This document shows, piece by piece, positions 1-6,359 of a stretch of 9,146 bases of DNA. How positions within the stretch are numbered: the stretch's first letter is position 1; every line of letters starts with the position of its first letter. Below the pieces are notes generated by a model. That model ran no database searches. It saw only the letters and a list, made by a program, of their open reading frames with translations, and was not told where the DNA came from. This stretch comes from Actinomycetota bacterium (GTDB lineage: Bacteria; Actinomycetota; Thermoleophilia; Gaiellales; Gaiellaceae): positions 1-9,146 of the forward strand of contig VAXK01000291.1 of the NCBI GenBank assembly GCA_005885565.1, given 5' to 3'. The position numbers were made by a program, and so were the translations under genes.

Positions 1-83
1 GCCAGCCCGAGCGCCACCAGCACTGCGAGGGCGAAGCTGACGGCCAGCAGCACCCGGACTCGTTTTGCGTCGAGCTTCTTCAT
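1..83 (-). CDS. Partial gene: N-terminus of an exported or membrane protein
   Basis: Only the first 27 codons lie in the window; the rest continues beyond position 1. The ATG is at 83-81, four bases after the stop of the Calx-beta gene, so the two are probably co-transcribed. The visible residues start MKKLDAKRVRVLLAV and go on as an unbroken hydrophobic stretch to the edge. A positively charged start followed by a hydrophobic core is typical of a signal peptide or signal anchor. No convincing Shine-Dalgarno sequence is visible, so translation may depend on coupling to the gene before it. The mature protein is not visible and no function can be assigned. Another secreted or surface protein would fit its neighbour. 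Confidence 0.6.
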   Translation of the reverse strand, partial: MKKLDAKRVRVLLAVSFALAVLVALGL

Positions 84-87
84 ACGC

Positions 88-843
88 TCAGTCGTCGTTC
101 TGGATCGTCCCGGCGGCCAGGGTGTCACCGAGGTAGGCGTTCGCGCTCGGGTTCGAGATCTTGACGTAGAACGTCTCGTTCGGCTCCTTGAGCTTGTCGC
201 CGATCACCGTGACGTTGATCGTCGCCGTGCTCGTACCGGTCGGGAAGGTGACGGTGCCGCTCTTCGCGAGGTAGTCGCCCGGGGCGACGGCCGTCACGTT
301 CGCGGTCGTGTAGCTCACGGTGACGGGGCTCAGAGCGGTTGCCGAGAGCGTGATCGGGAACGAGAAGGTGGTCGTCGTCCCGGCCTTCCCCTCCTTCTTC
401 GAGACGCCGAAGACCACAACCTTGCACTGGTAGCGGCGGTCGTGCAGGTGATTCTTGTCGCCGCAGCCCTTGCCCGGCTTCGTCGAGGTGGGCGTCGTCG
501 TGCTGGTCGAGGTCGATGTGCTCGTGGAGGTCGACGTGCTCGTGGAGGTCGACGTCGACGTGCTGGTCGAGGTCGACGTCGAGGTGGTGGTCGGCGTCGT
601 CGTGCTGGTCGACGTCGAGGTGGTCGTCGGCGTCGTCGTGCTCGTCGTGGAGGTGCTCGTCGAGCAGTACTGGTACTGCGACGGGGTCGTGCAGTACTGG
701 TAGTTGTACCCGTACGCCAGCACGCCGAGCTTCTTCGCTCCCGCGTAGCCCAGCGAGGCCAGAGTCGCCAGTGCGAGCACGACGAGCGCGCCCGCGCTCC
801 CGCGCCTCAGCAGGTCACCCCTTCGCCGCCGATCGCTCTTCAC
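88..843 (-). CDS. Secreted Ser/Thr-rich protein with C-terminal Calx-beta domain
   Basis: This 251-residue protein has four parts. Residues 1-36 are an Arg-rich start plus a hydrophobic core, a signal peptide or anchor. Residues 44-60 hold two YQYC units nine residues apart (C51, C60). Residues 61-121 are almost only Ser, Thr and a few Pro. After a short segment with C127 and C140, residues 142-251 form a Calx-beta domain: GDY at 189-191, D216, E220 and E223 in the EPNET stretch, and the terminal GTIQNDD. Calx-beta domains are extracellular beta-sandwiches that often bind calcium and occur in adhesins and surface proteins. The domain ends exactly at the stop, so the protein appears complete with one copy. 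The GTG start at 843 is backed by a strong purine-rich ribosome site at 851-861. The four cysteines could form disulfides, and the Ser/Thr tract looks like a glycosylated stalk; both are inferences. The Calx-beta call is firm, the biological role unknown. Confidence 0.85.
   Translation of the reverse strand: MKSDRRRRGDLLRRGSAGALVVLALATLASLGYAGAKKLGVLAYGYNYQYCTTPSQYQYCSTSTSTTSTTTPTTTSTSTSTTTPTTTSTSTSTSTSTSTSTSTSTSTSTSTSTSTTTPTSTKPGKGCGDKNHLHDRRYQCKVVVFGVSKKEGKAGTTTTFSFPITLSATALSPVTVSYTTANVTAVAPGDYLAKSGTVTFPTGTSTATINVTVIGDKLKEPNETFYVKISNPSANAYLGDTLAAGTIQNDD
512..547 (-). repeat. 18-bp tandem repeat, two copies
   Basis: Positions 512-529 and 530-547 are adjacent 18-base copies that differ at one base (GTCGAT versus GTCGAC at the start). 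The period is six codons and encodes alternating Ser/Thr in the stalk of the Calx-beta protein. Confidence 0.8.
572..643 (-). repeat. 36-bp tandem repeat, two copies
   Basis: Positions 572-607 and 608-643 are directly adjacent 36-base copies with two differences: the base after GAGGTGGT, and the last base of the unit. The unit is twelve codons, giving two matching Ser/Thr blocks each with one Pro. The near identity suggests a recent in-frame duplication. Confidence 0.85.
664..702 (-). repeat. 12-bp direct repeat encoding the paired YQYC motif
   Basis: GCAGTACTGGTA occurs at 664-675 and again at 691-702, a period of 27 bases. On the coding strand it gives the two YQYC units (residues 48-51 and 57-60) just after the signal segment of the Calx-beta protein. 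Each unit supplies one cysteine. Confidence 0.8.
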
Positions 844-850
844 GCCTCGC

Positions 851-861
851 TCCTCCCCTCC
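851..861 (-). promoter_or_regulatory. Strong Shine-Dalgarno for the Calx-beta gene
   Basis: On the minus strand GGAGGGGAGGA ends seven bases before the GTG at 843. It is the strongest ribosome-binding site in the window and fixes this start. A free-standing strong site fits a gene translated from its own leader rather than by overlap coupling. Confidence 0.7.
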
Positions 862-950
862 GCCGAGACGGGACGCGAAAGCGCCGCCACAGCGTTCGAG
901 AACCCCTCTCCAGGTTTTTCCGAGCCGCAGTCCATACCTCTCCCCCTGTG

Positions 951-970
951 TATCGAGCCGACTATCGAGC
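951..970. repeat. 8-bp direct repeat TATCGAGC, possible operator
   Basis: TATCGAGC occurs at 951-958 and at 963-970, a period of 12 bases. The pair covers the -10 element and expected start site of the candidate promoter for the Calx-beta gene, where a transcription factor could act. Chance is possible for an 8-bp repeat, and no regulator is encoded nearby. Confidence 0.3.
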
Positions 971-989
971 TTTTTCCAGCACTTTTCAA
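961..989 (-). promoter_or_regulatory. Candidate sigma-70-type promoter for the Calx-beta gene
   Basis: On the minus strand TTGAAA (989-984) is followed after exactly 17 bases by GATAGT (966-961), matching the TTGACA and TATAAT consensus at 5/6 and 4/6. It overlaps the stop codon of the O-antigen ligase-like gene. Initiation about seven bases downstream would leave a leader of roughly 110 bases before the GTG at 843, allowing expression independent of the genes before it. Based on consensus matching only. Confidence 0.4.
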
Positions 990-2338
990 GAGGCGAACGG
1001 TAAATGCGGTCCTGCCTCGAGGCGAATCAGAGCGAGAACGGCGAGTCCGAGGGCGGAAACCAGGAGCAGCAGGCGTAGCGAGAGCCGCACCTCGGGGGCG
1101 TCGCTCCTGCGCGTCGCGACGAGGAGCGAGCAGCCGCACAGGAGGCCGCAGAGCGTCACCGCCGGAAGCTCCCAGTCCCAGTCCACCGCCGCGTGGACGA
1201 GGTAGGCGACGTAGCCGGCCGCGGCGGTCGCGAGCACCGGGTCGCGCCGGCCGCGCAGGACGAGGAGCGGCAGGCCGAGCGCGGCGAGGAGGAGGACGAG
1301 GCCGACGGGGCCGAGCTCGGCGAGGGTCTCGAGGTAGAGGTTGTGGGCGTCGCGCGCGAAGGAGCCCACCGGCCGGTAGAGGAGCCAGTAGCGCTCGAAG
1401 GTCCCCGCCCCCGAGCCCAGCACGGGGTTCAGCGTCACCTCGCGCCAGGCGACGTGCCAGTAGTGCGGCCGGTTCGCGCCCAAGAGCCGTCCGGCGAGGT
1501 TGTGCTCCTGGTGCACGCTGACGACGGTGACGGCGGCGACCGCGCCGGCCGCGGCGACGGCGAACGCGCTCGTGAGGACACGGGAGAGCCGGCGGCTGAA
1601 GCGGGCGAGCACCACGAGCCCGACCGCGACGCTGAGCTCGGCGGCGCGGCTGTCGGTGAGGTAGAGGGACGGCACGAGGATCGCGAGCGGCGCGAGGCAG
1701 GCGAGCCGGAGCAGCGGTGGACGCACGGCGAGCGCGAGCCCGACGGCGAGCAGGATCCCGATCGCGGCGTAGATCCCGAGCCCGTTTGCGTACCCGAGCG
1801 GCTCGAAGAGGAGCTTCCCCTCGATCGGGTTCAGCGGGTGGTCGAAGAGGACGTAGGTCCCGAGGCCGTAGCCGGCGACGGCGGTGATCCCGCCGAGCGC
1901 CCCGCCGAGGAGCACGGGCAGCGACTCGCGCTCGAGCCCGAGCAAGAGCGCCGCGACCGCGGCGAGGTAGACGACGTCGCGCTCGCCCTCGAGGATCGAG
2001 GTGCCCGAGGTGTCCGACCAGATCGTCGAGGCCGCCGTCCAGGCCGTGAGCGCGGCCACGAGGCCGAGGAACCAACGCTCGATCCGGCCGAGCGCGATCT
2101 GCCGCCGGCCGACCAGCGCCGCGAGGACGAAGGCGAGGAGGGCGAAGCTCGTCAGCCGCCAGGCGCGGGGGAAGTAGCCGCCGCCCGCGATCCCGTCGAC
2201 GAGGACGACCGTGAAGCTGACGATCCCGGGCGAGGCGCGCTGCCACGCGACCCACACCGCCTCCTTTCCGCGGGCGCCGCCCAGCAGCCAGCCACGCGGG
2301 TCGAGCGCGCGCGCTATCTCCATCGCCACACCCCACAT
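986..2338 (-). CDS. O-antigen ligase/polymerase-like membrane protein (Wzy_C family)
   Basis: This 450-residue protein has about ten hydrophobic segments and a large polar loop at roughly residues 275-332, the layout of WaaL, Wzy and PglL enzymes, which transfer or polymerise lipid-linked glycans outside the membrane. Family signatures are DSRAAE at 229-234, like the Ser-Arg motif before the large loop, then NPVLGSGAGTF at 304-314 and AHNLYLETLAELG at 331-343, where H332 matches the conserved loop histidine. A high-GC actinobacterium is not expected to make LPS, so a polysaccharide polymerase, a ligase to a surface acceptor or a protein O-glycosyltransferase are the options; sequence alone does not decide. 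The ATG at 2338 has a weak GAGG four bases upstream; the ATG at 2323 (M6) is an equally plausible start. It follows the symporter stop by 24 bases, so co-transcription is likely. The gene after it encodes a Ser/Thr-rich secreted protein. Confidence 0.85.
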   Translation of the reverse strand: MWGVAMEIARALDPRGWLLGGARGKEAVWVAWQRASPGIVSFTVVLVDGIAGGGYFPRAWRLTSFALLAFVLAALVGRRQIALGRIERWFLGLVAALTAWTAASTIWSDTSGTSILEGERDVVYLAAVAALLLGLERESLPVLLGGALGGITAVAGYGLGTYVLFDHPLNPIEGKLLFEPLGYANGLGIYAAIGILLAVGLALAVRPPLLRLACLAPLAILVPSLYLTDSRAAELSVAVGLVVLARFSRRLSRVLTSAFAVAAAGAVAAVTVVSVHQEHNLAGRLLGANRPHYWHVAWREVTLNPVLGSGAGTFERYWLLYRPVGSFARDAHNLYLETLAELGPVGLVLLLAALGLPLLVLRGRRDPVLATAAAGYVAYLVHAAVDWDWELPAVTLCGLLCGCSLLVATRRSDAPEVRLSLRLLLLVSALGLAVLALIRLEAGPHLPFAS

Positions 2339-2362
2339 GGAACCTCAAGCGGGGGGCCTGCG

Positions 2363-3958
2363 CTAGTGAGCGAGCTCGGGCTCGCGGTGCCGCGCGGGCT
2401 CGTGCCGGAGCTCGTAGTAGTCGTCCGCGCGCGTGTCGTCGGCCGCGTCGCGTAGGCCGACGGCACGCAGCAGCGCGGTCAGGACGACGGTCACGATCAG
2501 GTTCAGCGCCAGGGCGAAGACGGCCTCGTAGGCGGTGAAGTGGATGCCGGCCCAGTTCAAGGCATACACCGAGGACTTCAGGTCCTGGTCGGCCGCCATC
2601 CACGTGCCGAGCGCCATGCCGGCCGCCCAGCCTGCGATCAGCGCGAGTCGGTGGAACCACCGTGTGAAGAGGCCGACGATGATCGCCGGAAGGGTCTGGA
2701 GGATCCAGACGCCGCCGAGGAGCTGGAGGTCGATCGCGTACTTCGTCGGCAGGACGATCACGAAGAGGAGGGCGCCGACCTTCACGACGAGCGAGGCGAT
2801 GCGGGCGACACGAGCTTCCTCGCGGTCGTCGGCATGCGGGCGCACGTAGTCCTTCCAGACGTTGCGGCTGAAGAGGTTCGCCGCGGCGATCGACATCACC
2901 GCCGCCGGCACCAGCGCCCCGATCGCGATCGCCGCGAACGCGAAGCCCTCGAACCACGAGGGGAAGTAGTGGATGAAGAGGTCGGGAACGGCGAAGTTCG
3001 GGTTCTTCGTCGACACGCCGGCGGCGATCGCCATGTAACCGAGCAGCGCGATCAGGCCGAGCAGGAACGTGTAGGCGGGGAGGAGCACCGAGTTGCGGCG
3101 GATGACGTCCGCGCTCTTCGAGCTGAGGACGCCGGTGATCGCGTGCGGGTAGAGGAAGAGCGCGAGCGCCGAGCCGAGCGCGAGCGTGGCGTATGCCTGC
3201 TTCGCCGCTTCCTTGCCGGGCAGGAAGGCGCCCGGCGCGCCGGTCGGCGTCTTCTTCCCCGGGAGCGCCTTGGCGGCGGCGTCGAAGATGTTCCCGAAGC
3301 CGCCGAGCTTCCACGGGATGTAGATCACCGCCACGAGGATCGTCACGTAGATCAGCGTGTCCTTCACGAGCGCGATGAGAGCGGGCGCGCGCAGGCCGCT
3401 CTGGTACGTGTAGGCGGCGAGGATGGCGAAGGCGATCACGAGCGGCCAGTCGCCGTTGATCCCCATCGCGTTCAGCACGACCTGGATGCCGACGAGCTGC
3501 AGCGCGATGTACGGCATCGTCGCGAGGAGACCGGTGAGCGCTACGACGAGCGCCAGCGAGCGGCTGCGGTAGCGGCCGCGCACGAAGTCGGCCGGAGTCA
3601 CGTAGCCGCGGCGGTGACACACCTGCCACAGCCGCGGCATCACCAAGAAGACGAACGGATAGAGGATGACGGTGTACGGGAGGGCAAAGAAGCCGACCGC
3701 GCCGGCGCCGAAGACGAGCGCGGGAACGGCGATGAAGGTGTACGCCGTGTAGAGGTCGCCGCCGAGCAGGAACCACGTCACGACGCTCCCGAAGCGGCGA
3801 CCCGCGAGCCCCCACTCGTTGAGGCCCGCGAGGTCGGCGCGGCGCCAGCGTGCAGCCACGAAGCCGAGGACGGTGACGAGCAGGAAGAGGACGACGAAGA
3901 CGACGATCGCGACGGCGTGCGTCGAGTGCTGCTCCTTGAAGACCGCGGCGACGGTCAC
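2363..3958 (-). CDS. Sodium:solute symporter family permease (MctP-like)
   Basis: This 531-residue protein has about 13 hydrophobic segments and a hydrophilic C-terminal tail (from about 500), the usual size and shape of SSS (SLC5-type) transporters, which couple sodium entry to solute uptake. Family features are GGDLYTAYTF at 66-75, TPADFVRGRY at 121-130, and AAVMSIAAANLFSRN at 352-366, the eighth-helix segment that carries the Na2 sodium site (S356 is the likely ligand). The closest group I recall is monocarboxylate permeases such as MctP, which often have a DUF3311 partner, as here; the substrate remains a guess. The same frame is open up to 4183, but that upstream part lies over the DUF3311 gene. 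The start is best placed at GTG 3958-3956: its last two bases begin the TGA of the DUF3311 gene, and GGAG lies eight bases upstream at 3967-3970. The mature N-terminus is then MTVAAVFKEQ. Confidence 0.88.
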   Translation of the reverse strand: MTVAAVFKEQHSTHAVAIVVFVVLFLLVTVLGFVAARWRRADLAGLNEWGLAGRRFGSVVTWFLLGGDLYTAYTFIAVPALVFGAGAVGFFALPYTVILYPFVFLVMPRLWQVCHRRGYVTPADFVRGRYRSRSLALVVALTGLLATMPYIALQLVGIQVVLNAMGINGDWPLVIAFAILAAYTYQSGLRAPALIALVKDTLIYVTILVAVIYIPWKLGGFGNIFDAAAKALPGKKTPTGAPGAFLPGKEAAKQAYATLALGSALALFLYPHAITGVLSSKSADVIRRNSVLLPAYTFLLGLIALLGYMAIAAGVSTKNPNFAVPDLFIHYFPSWFEGFAFAAIAIGALVPAAVMSIAAANLFSRNVWKDYVRPHADDREEARVARIASLVVKVGALLFVIVLPTKYAIDLQLLGGVWILQTLPAIIVGLFTRWFHRLALIAGWAAGMALGTWMAADQDLKSSVYALNWAGIHFTAYEAVFALALNLIVTVVLTALLRAVGLRDAADDTRADDYYELRHEPARHREPELAH

Positions 3959-4185
3959 GGCCTCGTCTCCGGCGGCCGCGTCGCGAGGTAGACGAGCCAG
4001 ACGATCAGCGCCGTCGCCGGCACCCAGGCGAACTGGTACCAGTAGAAGAACGGGATGTCGAAGAGCTTCGGGCTCGTCCGCGTGTAGAACGGAACCCAGA
4101 GCAGCGCCACGAACGGCGCCGCCAGCAGGACGTACCAGATCCTCGAGTGCCCGTGCCTGCCCGGGTCTCGCATCGATCGGCACAT
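3955..4185 (-). CDS. DUF3311 small membrane protein, partner of the symporter
   Basis: This 76-residue protein has two hydrophobic segments (about 15-30 and 50-68) joined by a loop with PKLFDIPFFYWYQFAW at 39-54. A small two-helix protein with a Pro-phe-phe-tyr-trp-tyr-gln core is the hallmark of DUF3311, commonly encoded just before MctP-like sodium:solute symporters. Its role is not established; an accessory subunit is a reasonable inference. The GTGA overlap at 3955-3958 couples it to the symporter. ATG 4185 gives 76 residues; ATG 4173 (M5) gives 72. Neither has a clear ribosome site, and the N-terminal MCRSMRDPGR is poorly supported. It is the first gene of the left minus-strand block. 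Confidence 0.8.
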   Translation of the reverse strand: MCRSMRDPGRHGHSRIWYVLLAAPFVALLWVPFYTRTSPKLFDIPFFYWYQFAWVPATALIVWLVYLATRPPETRP

Positions 4186-4201
4186 ACCCCGACGGCGGCG
4201 A

Positions 4202-4230
4202 TTTATTCCTGCACGTAAAGCTTCCGTGAA
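4202..4230 (-). promoter_or_regulatory. Weak candidate promoter for DUF3311/symporter operon
   Basis: On the minus strand TTCACG (4230-4225) and AATAAA (4207-4202) are 17 bases apart, each matching consensus at 4 of 6 positions. Initiation near 4195 would leave a leader of about ten bases before ATG 4185, or about 22 before ATG 4173, which slightly favours the second start. The evidence is spacing and weak matches only. Confidence 0.25.
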
Positions 4231-4258
4231 GAGGCTTTCCTCGTCGTAACGCCTAAGT

Positions 4259-4262
4259 AGGA
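4259..4262 (+). promoter_or_regulatory. Ribosome-binding site of the UDP-glucuronate decarboxylase gene
   Basis: AGGA at 4259-4262 lies eight bases before the GTG at 4271, supporting that start, which also places the nucleotide-binding GGAGFLG at the expected distance from the N-terminus. TAGGAT at 4258-4263 also resembles a -10 box; if used, the transcript would be leaderless. Confidence 0.45.
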
Positions 4263-4270
4263 TCAGGCAC

Positions 4271-5201
<931 letters not shown>

Positions 5202-5209
<8 letters not shown>

Positions 5210-6359
5210 GCGCGGCGCCCTTGTCGCCGCGCTGGCTGTCGCGGCTGTCGCCGCTCCCCCGGCCTTGGCGAGCAAGCACATGCTCGTCGGGCTGAACGAC
5301 GAGGCGAACACCCTCTACGGGAACCCCGACGTGACGTTCCCGATCCTGCGCCGGCTGCACGTCCAGGTGCTGCGGGTCAACCTCTACTGGGGCGGCCGGT
5401 TCGGCGTCGCGCTCGAGCGGCCGCTCGACCCGACGAACCCGCGCGACCCGGCCTACGACTGGACGCTCTACGACCGCACCGTCAACTACGCGTCGCAGTA
5501 CGGGATCAGGATGCTCTTCTCGATCTACGGCACTCCCGGCTGGGCGAACCGGCACGAGGGCCTCAACCGGCCGCCGATCCACTTCCGGGACCTCCAGCGC
5601 TTCGCGACGGCGGCGGCGCGCCGGTACAGCGGCACTTTTCGGGGCCTCGACGGGCGGAAGCTGCCGCGGGTGCGCATGTGGCTCGCCTGGAACGAGCCGA
5701 ACAACCCGATCTTCCTGTTCCCGCAGTACCGAAAGGTGAAGGGCCACTGGGTGATCCAGAGCGCGCGCAGCTACGCGCGGATCTGCAACGCCGTCTACAC
5801 GGGGATCCACGGCACGCGCATCAAGAGCGAGAAGGTCGGCTGCGGGGTGACCGCGCCGCGGGGGAACGACCTGCCCGGCAGCTTCCGCGCGTCCGTCTCG
5901 CCGCTCGTCTTCCTGCGCGCGTGCAAGAAGGACGGCATGCGGCGCTTCGACGTCTACGCCCATCACCCGTACTACGGCTCGAAGCGCGAGACCCCCTCGA
6001 CGAAGCCGCGCGGTCACGCGGTGACGCTCGGGAACATCGGCGTCCTGCTCCAGCTGATCAAGCGGCTCTACGGGCCGAAGCACCTGTGGATCACGGAGTA
6101 CGCGTACCAGACGAACCCGCCCGACCGCGGCTTCGGGGTGTCGCCCGCCAAGCAGGCGCTCTACCTTCGCGAGGCCTTTGCGCGCGCGCGCCGGATCCCG
6201 CGAATCGACATGATGCTGTGGTTCCTGCTCCGTGACGAGCCGAACGTCTCGGACGGCTGGCAGTCCGGCTTCTACGACGTCCACGGGCATCGCAAGCCGT
6301 CATACAACGCGTTCCAGACGACTGCCCGCGCCGCGACCACGCATCGCCGGCGGCGCTAG
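5202..6359 (+). CDS. Secreted clan GH-A glycoside hydrolase (GH5/GH39-like)
   Basis: This 385-residue protein begins with a signal peptide (Lys-Arg, then Ala/Val-rich to about residue 24, cleavage near ALA-SKH) followed by a (beta/alpha)8-barrel domain. The acid/base candidate is E165 in WNEPN (163-167) and the nucleophile candidate E299 in ITEY (297-300), 134 residues apart as is usual for clan GH-A retaining hydrolases. VYAHHPY at 251-257 is a further barrel-strand motif. Exact family and substrate are unclear: cellulase-like GH5 and beta-xylosidase-like GH39 are the main options, and a GH39-like role would fit the UDP-xylose enzyme before it. The GTG at 5202 has GGGAG (5190-5194) seven bases upstream and overlaps the preceding stop by eight bases, implying coupled translation. 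The C-terminus is an Arg-rich tail with no anchor. It may trim or edit the polysaccharide during export; that role is inferred from context. Confidence 0.85.

Larger units (their letters stand above)
481..663 (-). repeat. Low-complexity DNA encoding a Ser/Thr(-Pro) tract
   Basis: About 183 bases of simple GTCGAC/GTCGTC-type sequence encode residues 61-121 of the Calx-beta protein, nearly all Ser and Thr with a few Pro. The central part is an uninterrupted alternation of Ser and Thr. Two clearer tandem duplications lie inside it and are listed separately. All repeat units seen are multiples of three, so gain or loss of units would change stalk length without breaking the frame. Confidence 0.85.
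844..985 (-). other. 142-base gap: possible structured 5' leader of the Calx-beta gene
   Basis: This gap lies between the O-antigen ligase-like gene and the Calx-beta gene. It is visibly poorer in GC near 900-985 than the coding DNA around it, and no small gene is supported in it. Short complementary segments could form a branched fold: 946-950 with 888-892 as the closing stem, 936-939 with 912-915, and 898-901 with 907-910. The stems are only 4-5 bp, so the fold is weak evidence. I compared it with the cyclic-di-GMP class I and ydaO-type riboswitch consensus from memory and found no convincing match. I see no intrinsic terminator. Confidence 0.35.
4186..4270. promoter_or_regulatory. Divergent intergenic region with promoters for both sides
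   Basis: These 85 bases separate the minus-strand DUF3311/symporter genes from the plus-strand UDP-glucuronate decarboxylase, so start signals for both directions should lie here. The stretch is locally AT-richer (4200-4260). It holds an imperfect hairpin: AAAGC at 4217-4221 with GCTTT at 4234-4238, and an inner TTC at 4222-4224 with GAA at 4228-4230, leaving a GAG bulge. This could be an operator. No coding sequence is seen. Confidence 0.5.

Noticed and set aside
481..663. Possible CRISPR array or regulatory iteron cluster because of the short repeats.
   Set aside because: Repeats are contiguous and in frame with no unique spacers, and they encode a coherent Ser/Thr stalk.
455..703. A Val/Asp/Glu-rich plus-strand frame, mostly repeats of Val-Glu-Val-Asp.
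   Set aside because: It is the reverse reading of the Ser/Thr tract in the Calx-beta gene and ends with that tract; no ribosome site or domain supports it.
844..960. Cyclic-di-GMP riboswitch, prompted by CACAGGG-like sequence in the leader.
   Set aside because: The conserved core segments that should follow (GGGACGCAAAGCC-like and the tetraloop receptor) are absent.
840..3815. A 2,976-base open frame on the minus strand, overlapping the ligase-like and symporter genes in another frame.
   Set aside because: Its translation is Arg/Pro-rich without domain signatures, as expected for an off-frame reading of GC-rich DNA. The overlapping frames carry clear Wzy_C and SSS motifs.
2540..3991. A long plus-strand open frame opposite the symporter gene.
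   Set aside because: Composition is charged and low in hydrophobic residues with no recognisable motif. It is an antisense shadow of the symporter.
4186..4270. A small leader peptide in the divergent intergenic region.
   Set aside because: No start codon with a ribosome site and a credible open frame fits in these 85 bases.
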